Under the pieces are notes generated by a model. It searched no databases. It was not told the origin of the DNA and worked only from the letters and a program-made list of their open reading frames with translations. This document shows, piece after piece, positions 34,975 to 46,609 of a DNA stretch of 64,000 nucleotides (position 1 is its first letter; the number at the start of each line of letters is the position of its first letter). The position numbers and the translations under genes are program-made. This stretch comes from Davidsoniella eucalypti (Eukaryota > Ascomycota > Sordariomycetes > Microascales > Ceratocystidaceae). The stretch is taken from positions 22,829 to 86,828 of the forward strand of contig RMBW01000120.1 of NCBI GenBank assembly GCA_004009845.1, given 5' to 3'.

Positions 34975-36526
34975 ATGGCTGAGCATATCGCACCTGCTAC
35001 GTCGCCCCGCGTCTTGACAAACCCAGCCGGCGTTGCCAAGAAGCGCGGCCGGCCCAGGAAGGAGGATGCCGACAAAGACCTCAGCCGCAAGCTGAGTGCT
35101 GCTGCCGTAGCCGCCAACCACGCCTCTTCTTTGTCGTCAACATCTCCAAATGTCGCCGGCAACACCAATTCTTCAGAAAGAGCCATCCGCGCTAAGCGCT
35201 CACAAGCAGCCTGCCAGCGCTGCAAAACTAAGAAGACAAAGGTAGGGCCTATACATGACTCCAGTAGAAGAGGATACAGACACATATACAGCTTGAGGCA
35301 AGCTCTTCAGAATACTGACTTATCATCACAACATCCAGTGTGACTTTGGCTCTGACCATACCTGCTGCACCCGCTGTGCTCACGACGGCGCCATCTGCAA
35401 GATGGGCACGCGCAAAAAGATTGAGTTCAAGCAACTGCCGCCAGGGTACGTGTACTATCCATATCTCATGTATCTCATGTATCTCTACATAGCTATCAGC
35501 TCTCCGGTCAACCATGGTGCTAACAGACGTCATCTTCACTACAGTTACGGCGAGATGGTGGAAGACAACCACCTGATGATGGCCGAGGTCATCGTTCGCA
35601 TGTACAAGAAGCTTTCAGGAGCCGGTCTTTGGGAGCACGGTCCACCACGTCTCGATGAACAAGGCGAGCCAATACTTCACGACATCGTGACCAGCATGAG
35701 TCCGGTATCACAGCAGACACTGCAAATCTGCGAGCAGCTTGACATCGACCCTGCCAAGTCGTTCCCCAAGAATATGCAGGAATGCGACGACCTAGCCACC
35801 GAGATTGCCTTGCGCAACACTTCTATATCTTCAGCATCTTCGTCGTCCTCCAGTAACACCACTACCACCGCATCTTCTACCTCTTCTATTCTGCCCGGCC
35901 ACACTCCAGCACACGAAGCCGAAGCCCATTCACCAGCTTCTCTGACCAGCGACCACTCAGACAGCTCTTTCGACGAAAGCGTGCGCCGCCATTCTTCCGA
36001 CTGCCTCGTGAGCAGAAACAACAAGAACCGCCGCATGAATAAGAACCACAACATCAACAACAACAATCTCACCCTTGCCATCAAGATGGAGCGTACAGGA
36101 TCTTGGAACTCAGACTCCACCGCCTCGTCAGCACACAGCAGTCACCTGACCTCGCCCTCTTCGACGTCACAACACATGCTGTCGCCCAACGCCATGGCCA
36201 TGCCATTACAAAAGCCATATCCCGTACCGACCCTCGCATCGACCATGCCGCCTTCATCTCTACCTACTCTCTCCGCCAACGTCATGCCGTCCAAGACTGA
36301 CATGCCTATGACTGTCGATCCAAGCCAACTGGCCCTCGCCGCTGCCAGCATGTCCTCGGGCTATGCCATGTCGACAGCATATAATGCCTACAACCCCGCA
36401 GCCATGGCTTCACCGTTGCTCAACTTCAACCTCAACGACTGGGTTGGTGGGCCGTTGACCTTTGGCAATGGCTTAGACGACATAGCGGCATATTATAATA
36501 CGCCGCTATTCGACCCCTCAATGTAA
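34975..36526 (+). CDS. Zn(II)2Cys6 transcription factor with AT-hook
   Basis: Predicted nuclear DNA-binding regulator of 451 residues. Exons 34975-35241, 35339-35445 and 35545-36526. Seen: an AT-hook-like KKRGRPRK at 22-29; a binuclear zinc cluster of pattern CX2CX6CX8CX2CX6C (CQRCKTKKTK, spliced to CDFGSDHTCCTRCAHDGAIC) at about 80-109; then FKQLPPGYGEMVEDN, a motif that follows the cluster in a group of Pezizomycotina regulators; a short helical region ending LHDIV; a long Ser/Thr/Asn-rich middle; and a hydrophobic/acidic C-terminal segment LLNFNLNDWVGG that may activate. No fungal-TF middle homology domain seen. Intron 1 splits the zinc cluster; intron 2 is 99 bp with no in-frame stop, so retention would add 33 residues. 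The gene stands alone between two 10-kb deserts, so its targets cannot be guessed from neighbours. Confidence 0.9.
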
Positions 36527-38065
36527 ACCAAGCCCGTCTTTTTCATCGTCTTTCTTTTACACGAAGCTTCGATTCTTGTTACTTTGATCTTGTTTTTATC
36601 TATGCCCTCCTCATTTATCATTTTTCTTCTCCTGCAGGTTTTTTTAATTTCCTGTCTTGGCTCTTTTTTTACTCATGACGGCCGCATTTTTTCTTTCTTT
36701 TTATCCTGCGGCATATATATTTTTTATCTGGGTATATCTAACGAATTTTGATGTTATCACGGACGTTTTTCATGTTACGGGTGTTATTGTGTCATCTTTG
36801 GTTTTTTTTTTTTCATTCTCTTTATTTTGCTTGCGTATTTTAGACCAGATCAGAAAGTGTACAACATAGTGTGGTGGTTTTATTGTATGGAAGCCAACAA
36901 CAAAACAAAGCTTGGTTTCCGAGCCACGAAGCCCTTCTGAGGGCTTTTTTTTCTTCTTCTTATCTGTCTTCATACACCTTTGAGCGATAACGGTTACCAT
37001 CATTTTTCAATGACACATTCTCTTGCTTCTCTCTTTGCATGATTATTTATGTAAACGTGCGGTGCATATCTTACCAACTTCATTTAAAGGGGACCCGAAC
37101 ACAAGGGCAGAACGATGTTTTGCGACCTTGAACTCGCATTCGGGTTGGCGTGCCGAGACGCCTGTATCCTTGGTTTTGCCGTGATTCTTCTTCTATAACT
37201 GCATCTAGCTCTTGACTTACAATACAGGCCTCACCACAGCTTCTAGTCGATCATTTCTTGGACAGAACTAATATTAGTAGCTAGCTAATCTACGCTTACG
37301 ATCTCACCATTTACAGCTGACGGGCCTCAACATACATATCGCAAATCATGCTGATGTGTACATCCATCTCTGTTGAATCACGCTTGTTTATTCTTCTTCT
37401 GCTATTCCTCGACTTGGCGATATGCATTTATCCAGCTATATAAGGTGTCGCATTATAGAGAACAGATGCTCTTATTTCTGCACAGACAACCGAGAAGAGA
37501 GCAAAAGAAGACAATGAGAAGAGAAAAAAAACCATTCAAATGGGATCTTGGGGGATTCTTTGTTATTTCGTTCTTTTTCTTTGGGGTTTTTATGCATTTT
37601 ATTTGTTTGTTTCTTAAACACATTCGCGTAACCCCGTGGAATGCGGATGAACTGATAAAAACTGAATTAAACAAAGGTTTTTGAGGGTTTTTTTTTCTGG
37701 TTCTATTGACACATTTCCTGATCCATGGTCAAGTTGAGACTTTATTCACTAACATTGTTTCTAGTCTTTCTTTTTTTTTTTTGTGAATTCTTAACCGAAA
37801 ATCTTAGCAAGGTCCTTCCATAAGCAAAATTAGACGTTGAGATATCACATTCTCTTGGTTTTAGAATTATATTATCAGGTCAGCTTTGAATCTCTTAATC
37901 TTAGTGCTGACGAAACAAGGCACGGATTTTATTGGGCTATTTCGTTTTCTTGGTGTTGATTCATGGGATTAGGTGTTAAGAACTGGTACTAATGTTAAGT
38001 CCGCCAGGTCTTATGGCAGCGGGATAGAGAAGAAAGAAAAAAAAAACCCATTTATAATTGTATGG

Positions 38066-38999
38066 CTAGGCTAGAGTGGTGTGGAAGAAGCATCCGTTTT
38101 TTCCTCTATTCTTTCCTTTCGGTGCCAACCAACAATCGTTTAGGCGGCCTAGCTCAATTCTTCGCTTGATGCTCCGCCGGGCAAGGACTAGAGTCATATT
38201 TGTAATCCAACGGGCCATTATAGAGCCGATTCTATCCAAGTAAGAACACCATTTTCGGCGAGGTTGATATATCAGATAGCTGGAAGGATTTTTCCATGTG
38301 CATATCTGCTCTGATGACAGTTCCATTGTCTTCAGCTTACATACGTGGATGTCGTCTTTGGTTAGAACGGGCACGTCGTCTATCTGCAACTCTTGGCCTC
38401 TGGTGGCTTCTGTACTTCAACAGAGGCTATGCCTGCTTCGAACTACAGCACTCGTTTCCCAATCGAGCCCTATTTCGGCCGTGGCCGGACGGATAACGGC
38501 TGCGTTTGTGTTGGTTGATTTGATATGCAACTCGTTTTCGTAGCCGTTGACAAATCGGAATGGGAAGCAGAAGCGCGCGGCCACATTTCCTTTTCGCCCT
38601 GTGACTCTTTCTAGTCGATCTCTTGGTAATTAGACGCACCTGTTAAGCTCTGCCGGGATTTGCGCTCGGTAGTATTGACAGAGGGGGGACAGCAAGTACA
38701 AAAATGCCGCTTGAACGTGGCTTTTTGAAGTACAGTTGTCCATTGGCATGGCAGTCTGTCAATCTCCACGATCCAGCCTTGCCCCAAGGCATTATTTGCT
38801 TCAGATATGCACTTATCCAGAAGAATGATGTTGTATAAATCCAAGCGTCGCCGGCGAATACATTTCCAAGTCGGGACTCCGTCTTACTAGACAAGTCACA
38901 CCAAGGCTGTGAAGTCTGACGCTCGCTTCGAGGAAGGTTGTCGATGTTATCAAGTAGTGTTCGGTCACGCCTGATAAAGATGTAACTTCACGATCACGA
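38066..38999 (-). pseudogene. Possible decayed gene of unknown family
   Basis: Minus-strand DNA with GC closer to the coding regions than its surroundings. One frame is open for about 115 codons (about 38990-38643: RRDRTLLDNIDNLPRSERQ, then GNVFAGDAWIYTTSFFWIS, GKAGSWRLTDCHANGQLYFK) and ends soon after a run of six C residues. Dropping one C would keep a protein-like frame to ELNR. A second stretch (about 38625-38335: NVAARFCFPFRFVNGYENEL, ATAEIGLDWETSAVVRSRH, one TGA, ELQIDDVPVLTKDDIH) follows, then a 107-codon frame ends at 38066. No ATG at the head, no recognised domain, and open frames this long also arise by chance in this much DNA. Confidence 0.3.
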
Positions 39000-41014
39000 T
39001 CTTTGCCGGACTTTAACTATGACTAAGACTAAGCAATAGTAAGCCAGCCTAATTGTTACATGATATCATCGCGGAGACTTTTCCACCCTTCTATCGTGCT
39101 CTTTCACTAAGATTGTGGGCGTGGCGCCTTGCTGCCAAAGGTTCCTACAACCTCACCGGCTGTACTTATACGGATAAGATTACGTCCTATCAATTAGTGT
39201 AAGTCAACAAGCGAGGATTACTACAGACTAGCTGGCTGTAACTATTATCCATGTCATGGAAAAACTAGCTGGAATTATCTATTCCCTATGTTTTGTCCTA
39301 GCTTACTATAAGGTAGCTTTGGCTGCATGCTGTCATCGTGGATATAAACGTAAGCTGACGCTCTAGATTTAAAAAAGTTTCCTTCCCAATGTACTGCCGA
39401 TTTTGCTTTGATGATTGATAATATCCTTCGGGTTAGGGTATATAGCTCGCTTAGCATAAAGATTAACAGATTCTAAAAAGCCATCGAATGACGGTTTATC
39501 GGGGTTTAGCTAAAGCCCGCTTACAGGCCGGGGCCCAGTAAAACCACGCATATCCGTCTACTATAAGTCTTTTTTTCTGTTTCTTTTTTCCCTATGTGCC
39601 ACCCTTTAACTGAGGCATCACTGCATTCAAGTATATAAAGGGGGCTTATTGCAGGTGGAGGCTGTAGATATATCTGCAGCTTTTATATATATATGTACAC
39701 TCGATAGTTACATAATCCATATTACAAGATTCGTTGTTACGCGATGTTGGTATCAGTATAGTGAGGCTCTGATACAAATTGGGGGTATTCACTGTTAGGA
39801 GCAACAGCTTTAGATACCAAGAGCTCTTGCTACAGCTTCTTTTGTAAGAGAAGCCTCTTCTCCAACTCCTCTTGACTCTACCCGCTCGCCCTTTTGTAAT
39901 CCTTAGAGATATGATACCCGCTACTCGTGCGTTGCATTGCTTAGTTAGTCAAGTAGCGTCATTGCTCCCATCACCGAATCCAAGTAATTTTTAACCTGAC
40001 TTTCCCCGCCCCAAAACATGCCCTTGGATCAACGACAAAGCAAAAGCTCGAGACAAAAACAGTATTTTCAGCTTGTTCGTTCATAGTTTTCCAATAGTCT
40101 AACTACTAGTCTGAACCAATGCCTGTAAGCTCCTTCATCTGTTCCTGGTACTTTTATGCGTTTACGTTCTTCGTCTTCTCCTGCCTCCTCCCACATCACA
40201 TGTAAGCAACAGAAAGCCCATTCCATCATCGGTTTATCCAACCAGCAGGGCACAATGGTGAGCCTCATCAGGCCCAGAACTCTATGTAGCTGCAAGCTAC
40301 ATGTGCCGATCTTGGTGTTTTGCTGGCTTAGTGATCAAGGATTTGAGTTTTGGAGGGTTATGAGGATGCAGGATTCATGTAGAATCCCATATTCTTGGGA
40401 TTCTGATACGTGGCTTGGCTTAACTGAAGATCATTGCAAAGGAAAAGAAAACAAATTATGAGGATGGGAACACCAATGAGGGAAGCAAAAAGCTAAATCT
40501 GGGGGAGGGGACGGCAATTTCGCTGTCTGTCAATCATGGTTGGATCATGAAATCTTTCTTTTTTTCTGCTCTTACGATTAACAGTAGAAGAAAGTCCAGC
40601 AAATTGCGGGGGATAATGGCTTGATCTAAATAAATAAATGCCAAGAAGGTAAATTTACAAAAAGGCCTTCAACATGAAGTATCTTGGTGTTTGTTCATTG
40701 GCAGGCAGGTTAGTTGCCTTGTTCAGACATGAGCTTGTTAAACCGCATATATGCATAAACACTGGAACGCTCCAAATGTGCGCGTGGAATTGCATCTGAT
40801 AGCTCAATCGAAAGAGACAAAAACAGGCCACCCCTGGCGCCTGCGTTTCCCTACAATCAAAGCGTCTTGCGCTTACACTGACCCAGCTATGACTTCATAC
40901 TCAGCATGGTAACTGTGGTCTTTGGCCGAAGCCCTGAAAAGAAGCAAAAATCCCAACAACAAGGTGAAGAAGGCCAATGCTTGGCTGCAGAGTTGGCGCT
41001 CGCAATCTCCAAGC

Positions 41015-41075
41015 CTACTCGTGCAACGCCCCACAATACTTATTGATGGAATATTGTGGGGCGTTGCACGAGTAG
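41015..41075. repeat. Perfect 24-bp inverted repeat (hairpin)
   Basis: The left arm 41015-41038 starts CTACTCGTGCAACG and the right arm 41052-41075 is its exact reverse complement, ending CGTTGCACGAGTAG; the loop is 13 nt. No mismatch in the stem. It sits 3 nt beyond the end of a minus-strand open frame (stop at 41079-41081). Confidence 0.9.
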
Positions 41076-44000
41076 ATTTTAAAGCTTGTCCTCAGCCTTT
41101 TTTGTCTCGTGATGCAGGCCAAGCTTCTTGGCTAAGTCTGCGGTTTGTACAGATATTTCATGGTGTCTTTCAACATAGGGAAATAGATGTTCATAATTTG
41201 CTTCTTCTTTCTTTGCCCCAAACCCAAACCATGCCCAGGTTCCAAGGCCATGTAAGAAATTCGTGAGGTCGGCCCGTTGAAGCTCCGATATTTCACGACC
41301 CTCGTCACACAAAAAAGAAACAAAAAAAAGAGGATAAAAGAGAATGAAATCCGATTGGAAAGAACCCTGTCGGAATTGGTAGTGACTGGATTTCACACGA
41401 CCGGCTTATTTCCCTTGATGAAATGCTGGCCGCTCATTTAATTCGTTTTGTTATTCCATCAGATGGAACTTTACGAGTGCTTCGTTGGAAAAGGGCAACA
41501 ACACTCCGTCTCCACTTCTGAATGACCCGCTCCGCATCAGCAAAACCCCCGGCCCCCGTTCTCATACATTGCAATTCTGTACGAAATGTAGTAATTCCCA
41601 AAACAGCGCAACTTGTGGAAGCAAAAAGGAAGGAAAGAAAAAAAAACTCAACAAACAATTATGACAAATCCTGCCCTTTCCAATTCGGCTGACTCGCCGA
41701 TGATTAATTAGATTATCTGATTCTGTCAGTTCTAGTAGCTGCCCTTGACATGCTTGTGTGAAACGTATTTGATATTATAAACATATTTAGTTACCTAGTT
41801 AGTTGTATTGTAGAAATAAAAGTATGTATTTATACATTATACTCGTCTCTAGCCCAAGCATTGAAACTGGTAGATCGGAAGACCATCTAATCATGCCAAG
41901 ATGTACCCATTCTTTGTTTTCATGTTTTCTAGACTAATAATTTCCTCCTTCAAGGCTGCCATATAACAAACTCATGCATTCTTTGTCCTGCATTTGTCTC
42001 CCTTCCTTGCATACGAATATGTAGGATAAAGCTCGTGGTTTGTTTAATTTTCCGTGTAGGAGGACATACTCGTACATTTCTCGGATAACCGCTGTCCCCA
42101 ATCTAGCAAGGCACCCTGCCATACAACTGAGTTGATCACTTTAGCGTGGGTAAGAAACAGATTCTACTACTACTTTAGTGATTCCCATGATCAAGCCTGG
42201 TGGTGACTAAGAATTTCCAAGACCACTGAATAAAGAACCAAACAAAGGTGTAAACGAACTTTGCCGGTTCGTAGTGCGGGGAAACTTCTGTTCTGTGCGT
42301 AATAATATCCTCGACATAGTTACAGGAATGAAAATGGAGCGAAGTTTACGGGCTGTGGGAGAGAAATTAACTTGGCATGATAGCTGTTCCAAATTAACTG
42401 GCAGCCTAGAATCATACAAGAATATATACTATCATGACAATATACAAAGAGAAACACAGCCCAATTCCCGGGTCCCACCATCGACATAAGCGAGTTATTC
42501 TTGTATCCGAACAGTTGGGAGAGAGTCAATTGTGGATATTTTTTGTGTGTCTTTGAGGTGTGTACAGATATATATGTTTATGGTACATATTATATGGCTG
42601 TTATGTATCTTGTCTGTGGGTGGCTTACATATATGTGTATCATGTATTAGACGAGCAGCTTTCCTACTTGAGATTGATGGATCTGGCTTCAATGGCCGTA
42701 TTTTACCAGTGGTAGCGTTCGCTTACAAATATTTAAGTTATGTCTACGCTGAAGATACGCCCGGCTTGTCTCTGTGGAGTTTATTTAAAAGGGGCGAAGG
42801 GCGTATAGTGGATAACGACATCACGATAGTAGGTTCACTCGTTTTGGATACATGTATATACATATGTCTAGGATTTTTGAAGACAGGCCAAGACAAAAGG
42901 TCTTGAACTTAATGAAGGCGGAGTAATTTCTGCCACAGCTTCTGCCTTTTGAAATTGCATCCACCATCACATGAATATGTCAAACGGCCAGTTTTGGTTG
43001 TGGTTCCGATTCCTATCAAGTATTTTCTAGATCCTAGCTAGGGGCTGTGAATTGAAAAAAAAAGAAAAAAAGAGAAAGAAAAAAAGTACAATAGCTTTAT
43101 CAGATATCTAAAGCTACTCGGATAAGCGGCTTAGACTAACATTGATACAACTTCGCAAATCCTCGGATAAAGCCTTGGATAATAGAGCTCTACTTCCAAA
43201 AAACCATCTGATATCAAACACAATGACCAATAACAACATCCACATTGAAACATGCCTAAAGAAGAATAATTGCTGCCTAGACTTAGTTATTTTGAGTGAT
43301 TTGAATCCAAATAGCACTGTCAGCTGTCATTTGAGTTTCTCCCACTTCGCTAACAACTCAGCCGCCCACTCGGGCTCTACTCACCACATAACTAGTCTAT
43401 ACCGGGTCATCTGTAGTCCCGCCTCGCTCGGCAAACACTGTAGATACATTACGATGCGGAAAGATATCTGTTTCCTAAGGCTGGTATATCGTCGGCTTAT
43501 GTGGCTCATCAGGCGTGAAACTGACGCGTTACCCATGTGACCAAAAATATACCGACACAATGATAAGGCAACATTCTTACAAAACCAATGTTTATTGCCT
43601 GGCCAAGCTAAAGTTATTCCTAATTCCCAAGTCACTGGCGTTTTAAGGATATAATGAACTGCGTGAGGGCTATCGAGGTCCTAAACTCCGTATCAGTCAA
43701 CCAGCTCTCATATCTATATATACCCCCCCTTCTCTTGATATATCTTCTTTATAAGCTATAAACTCAAGCTATGGCCTAATATTGGATGGAATGCCTTGAG
43801 TGCCAAGATCTACCATGGCATGGCAAACAATGACACCAAGGCAGGCATGCCATGATCGAGGAGAGTAGTTCCCGTAACTCAAACAAGACCGGCGCCCCGC
43901 GGGTGACCGCAGCCCAACAGGATGGGAACTTTATTCGGAGCCGATCTTCTACTTCTCTTCCACATATATCCAATAGAGAAGGGGGCATGTGTACGCCACA

Positions 44001-46609
44001 AAACGCGTTGTTTGTGCCATGATATAACGTTTTAGAGCATCGTGTCACTAGGCAACTTGGAAGCGGACAGCCATGGGCGTGATATGTGATGGATATATAT
44101 TGGAAACTTTGCATTACAAGTGGTGGTCAAAATCAGGATGGAGGAAGATATGTACACGTAGGTTTATATCGGGCTGTGTATAAAAAAAAATAGAGAAGAA
44201 GCCGGTAAGAAAGGAAATAAAACTCCCAAGAAAGGTATATACCTGCAGGATGTCATTGCTGTTCTGTATATACATATTGTTTTTTCTTAGAAATAGTATA
44301 TCGATGCCTAGAAACATAACGATGAAAGAGTTTCAAATATGAAATAAAACACCTTGATGCTTATCCTCAATATAAGTCCCAGAGACTAACCAGATTGAAA
44401 TGTCGGTGATAAAGTCCTAGAGTGTGCCTGAAACTATCCGATCTGAACACTGTTGACTTATTCTTCCTTCACACCCCCCCCCCCTCGCGTTTTTCTTCGC
44501 TTGTCCATTCTAGGCCTCGCCAAGTTTCTGACGAAAAGAACAGGTAAAGCAAACCCTTGATATATACATATTCAGAAACTCGGATTCTGCATATCCGCTT
44601 TCTTTGTTTGTCACCCATGCCCTCTTCCGAGCATTCAAATTGTTCTAGAACATTGGTTGAGATTGAGCCAGAACATATTTTCCTAGCAATTCCCAGCCGA
44701 GTCGAGAAAAGCAAACCAAAAGAATCAGGCATACACTAAAGAAGAATATACGGATATCAGGATCTAATTCCAGACATGTGTGGGAAGTCAAGGCTTACTT
44801 TCAATCCCGCTCAGCTCCTGACAGGTGCATATTCTCGATAAACGTCAGTGAGTATGCATATTTTTGCCGTCTTTTGAGTCTGCCAACAGGGAGGGCAGAC
44901 CTAAGCAGGGCAGGAAATAAACAGCTGTAGAACACTGTCTAGGTGGCCTTAGGCTTGTTTCCCCCATCCGAATATGTCTTGGCTTTGATATGCGACTGAT
45001 CATGGCGAATACATAACTCGCTGACTTTTTATTTCTTGTATATGTAGCATCGATATAGATGTCGGTCATATAGCAATCTATCTTGATTTCCACTCACGTT
45101 GTTCGTCGCCCCAGCTTTCATGTCCAAAGGTGGAAAGGGAACTCCGCCATAGCTTGTGAATTCCGCACCTCGGGAACCAAAACCCCAAACGTCTAGGGCG
45201 TTTGTGATTGATAAAGTTATAAGATCCAAGCCGGAAACTCCATATAGACGCAAAGGCCTCGATATAGTTACACCTGTGGAAATAACTCTCGGAATTATCG
45301 CGTTGACTCACTCTGATTAGCTTAAATCCACATGCTTCTTGTTTTGTCGCCAAAGTTGGCTTTTCTCACAGCCTGTTAGTCGGCTCGTGGAATTATACTA
45401 GTAAGATCCGATCACCCTAACCCGAATGCAGTATAAAGCAATAGGTAATATGTACGTACAAGTTAATTTGTTTCGTCCGAGACCCTGAACTCCGTCTTCC
45501 CGCTTAGACTCCCCGCCTTGTTGGATAATGAAATATACAGCGTTTAATATGGAAGCTTTCGGATTGCGGAATCCGAGAATCTTCTGTATTTCTCCGCCAT
45601 TAGACCCGAGAAGCTATAGAGCTATGAAGATGACATACAACTATATACATGTACTATGAGAGTTGGAACAGGCCGGCACTTGTGTTCAAAAAGGAGGACG
45701 CGTGTGCCAGTTCTGCAAGCTGCCGTCGTAGTATTCTCTTCACATATCTCTTTGTTTCTTCATTATTTTGTTCTTTTGCCCTTTTGGGGGCTCCTACAAA
45801 CCAACGCACTGATGGCTAGTTCGCTGACTGCTCTCTGACATACCGTTTTTGATATCTTTCTCTCTACTTGGACTTGTTGTATCCTGAGAAGCTACTTCCT
45901 ACTTGTGTCTCGTGCAATTATTCGTTCCCCCATTTCTTTATACATTGGTGGCCGAGCTCGTGCCATGCCCAACCAACTCACAGACTCCCGAGGTTTCGGA
46001 TCACATATGTGTTGCCTTGATCTGGCTAAGTTAGTGATTGGCTAGTTCTCATCGGTCACGAGCTGTTGGACGGTCATTGCCCACCGTCGCTATTGAATCT
46101 GTCACATAGGAGAAAACGAGTTCATCTACTACGTTTAGTAGCATATGGCATATTTGAATCATCTCAGCCTCGTCTTTCTCCTGTTTGGGGCACGAATAAC
46201 GCGGTGGGAGCACCAACGACACAGTGTCATGGTTTGATTGGGGAGATCTATTCATGCTAATAATAATAGTAATAATAATAAAAAAGAACTTGGCCCGAGA
46301 ATGAGGATGGACTTGCCTGTCTTCACCCGAGAGTCCGAAGAAATGCAAGAAGAAGAGCAAAACAACAATGATTGGTGTCAACAGCAACATGAACACCTAG
46401 ATCGATGACAGAATATCAATCAAATCTGCTGGTAGGTCGGCGGGCTACTCTGGAATCGATATTATATCGGTATTAGTTCGATGGGATAATATGGTACGAA
46501 AGATGAGACAAAACCCGATAGAACGCGCAACAACTAGCAATCGATATGCACAAGAGACTGAGATAGGATTCATATGTTGTTGTAGATACATACAGCCCGT
46601 ATAGGTCCT

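Larger units (their letters stand above)
36527..46609. other. 10.1-kb gene desert between the regulator and the oxysterol-binding protein gene
   Basis: AT-rich, T-runs near 36660-36840 and 37690-37790, no supported gene. Noted inside: a GC-richer possible pseudogene at 38066-38999 (-); a perfect 24-bp hairpin at 41015-41075; a minus-strand frame ending at 41079 whose last 60 codons (from TNFLHGLGTWAWFGFG on) look protein-like but have no recognised domain; and a 132-codon plus-strand frame at 43142-43540, overlapped on the other strand and unconvincing. From about 46000 it is the 3' side of the oxysterol-binding protein gene. Confidence 0.6.
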
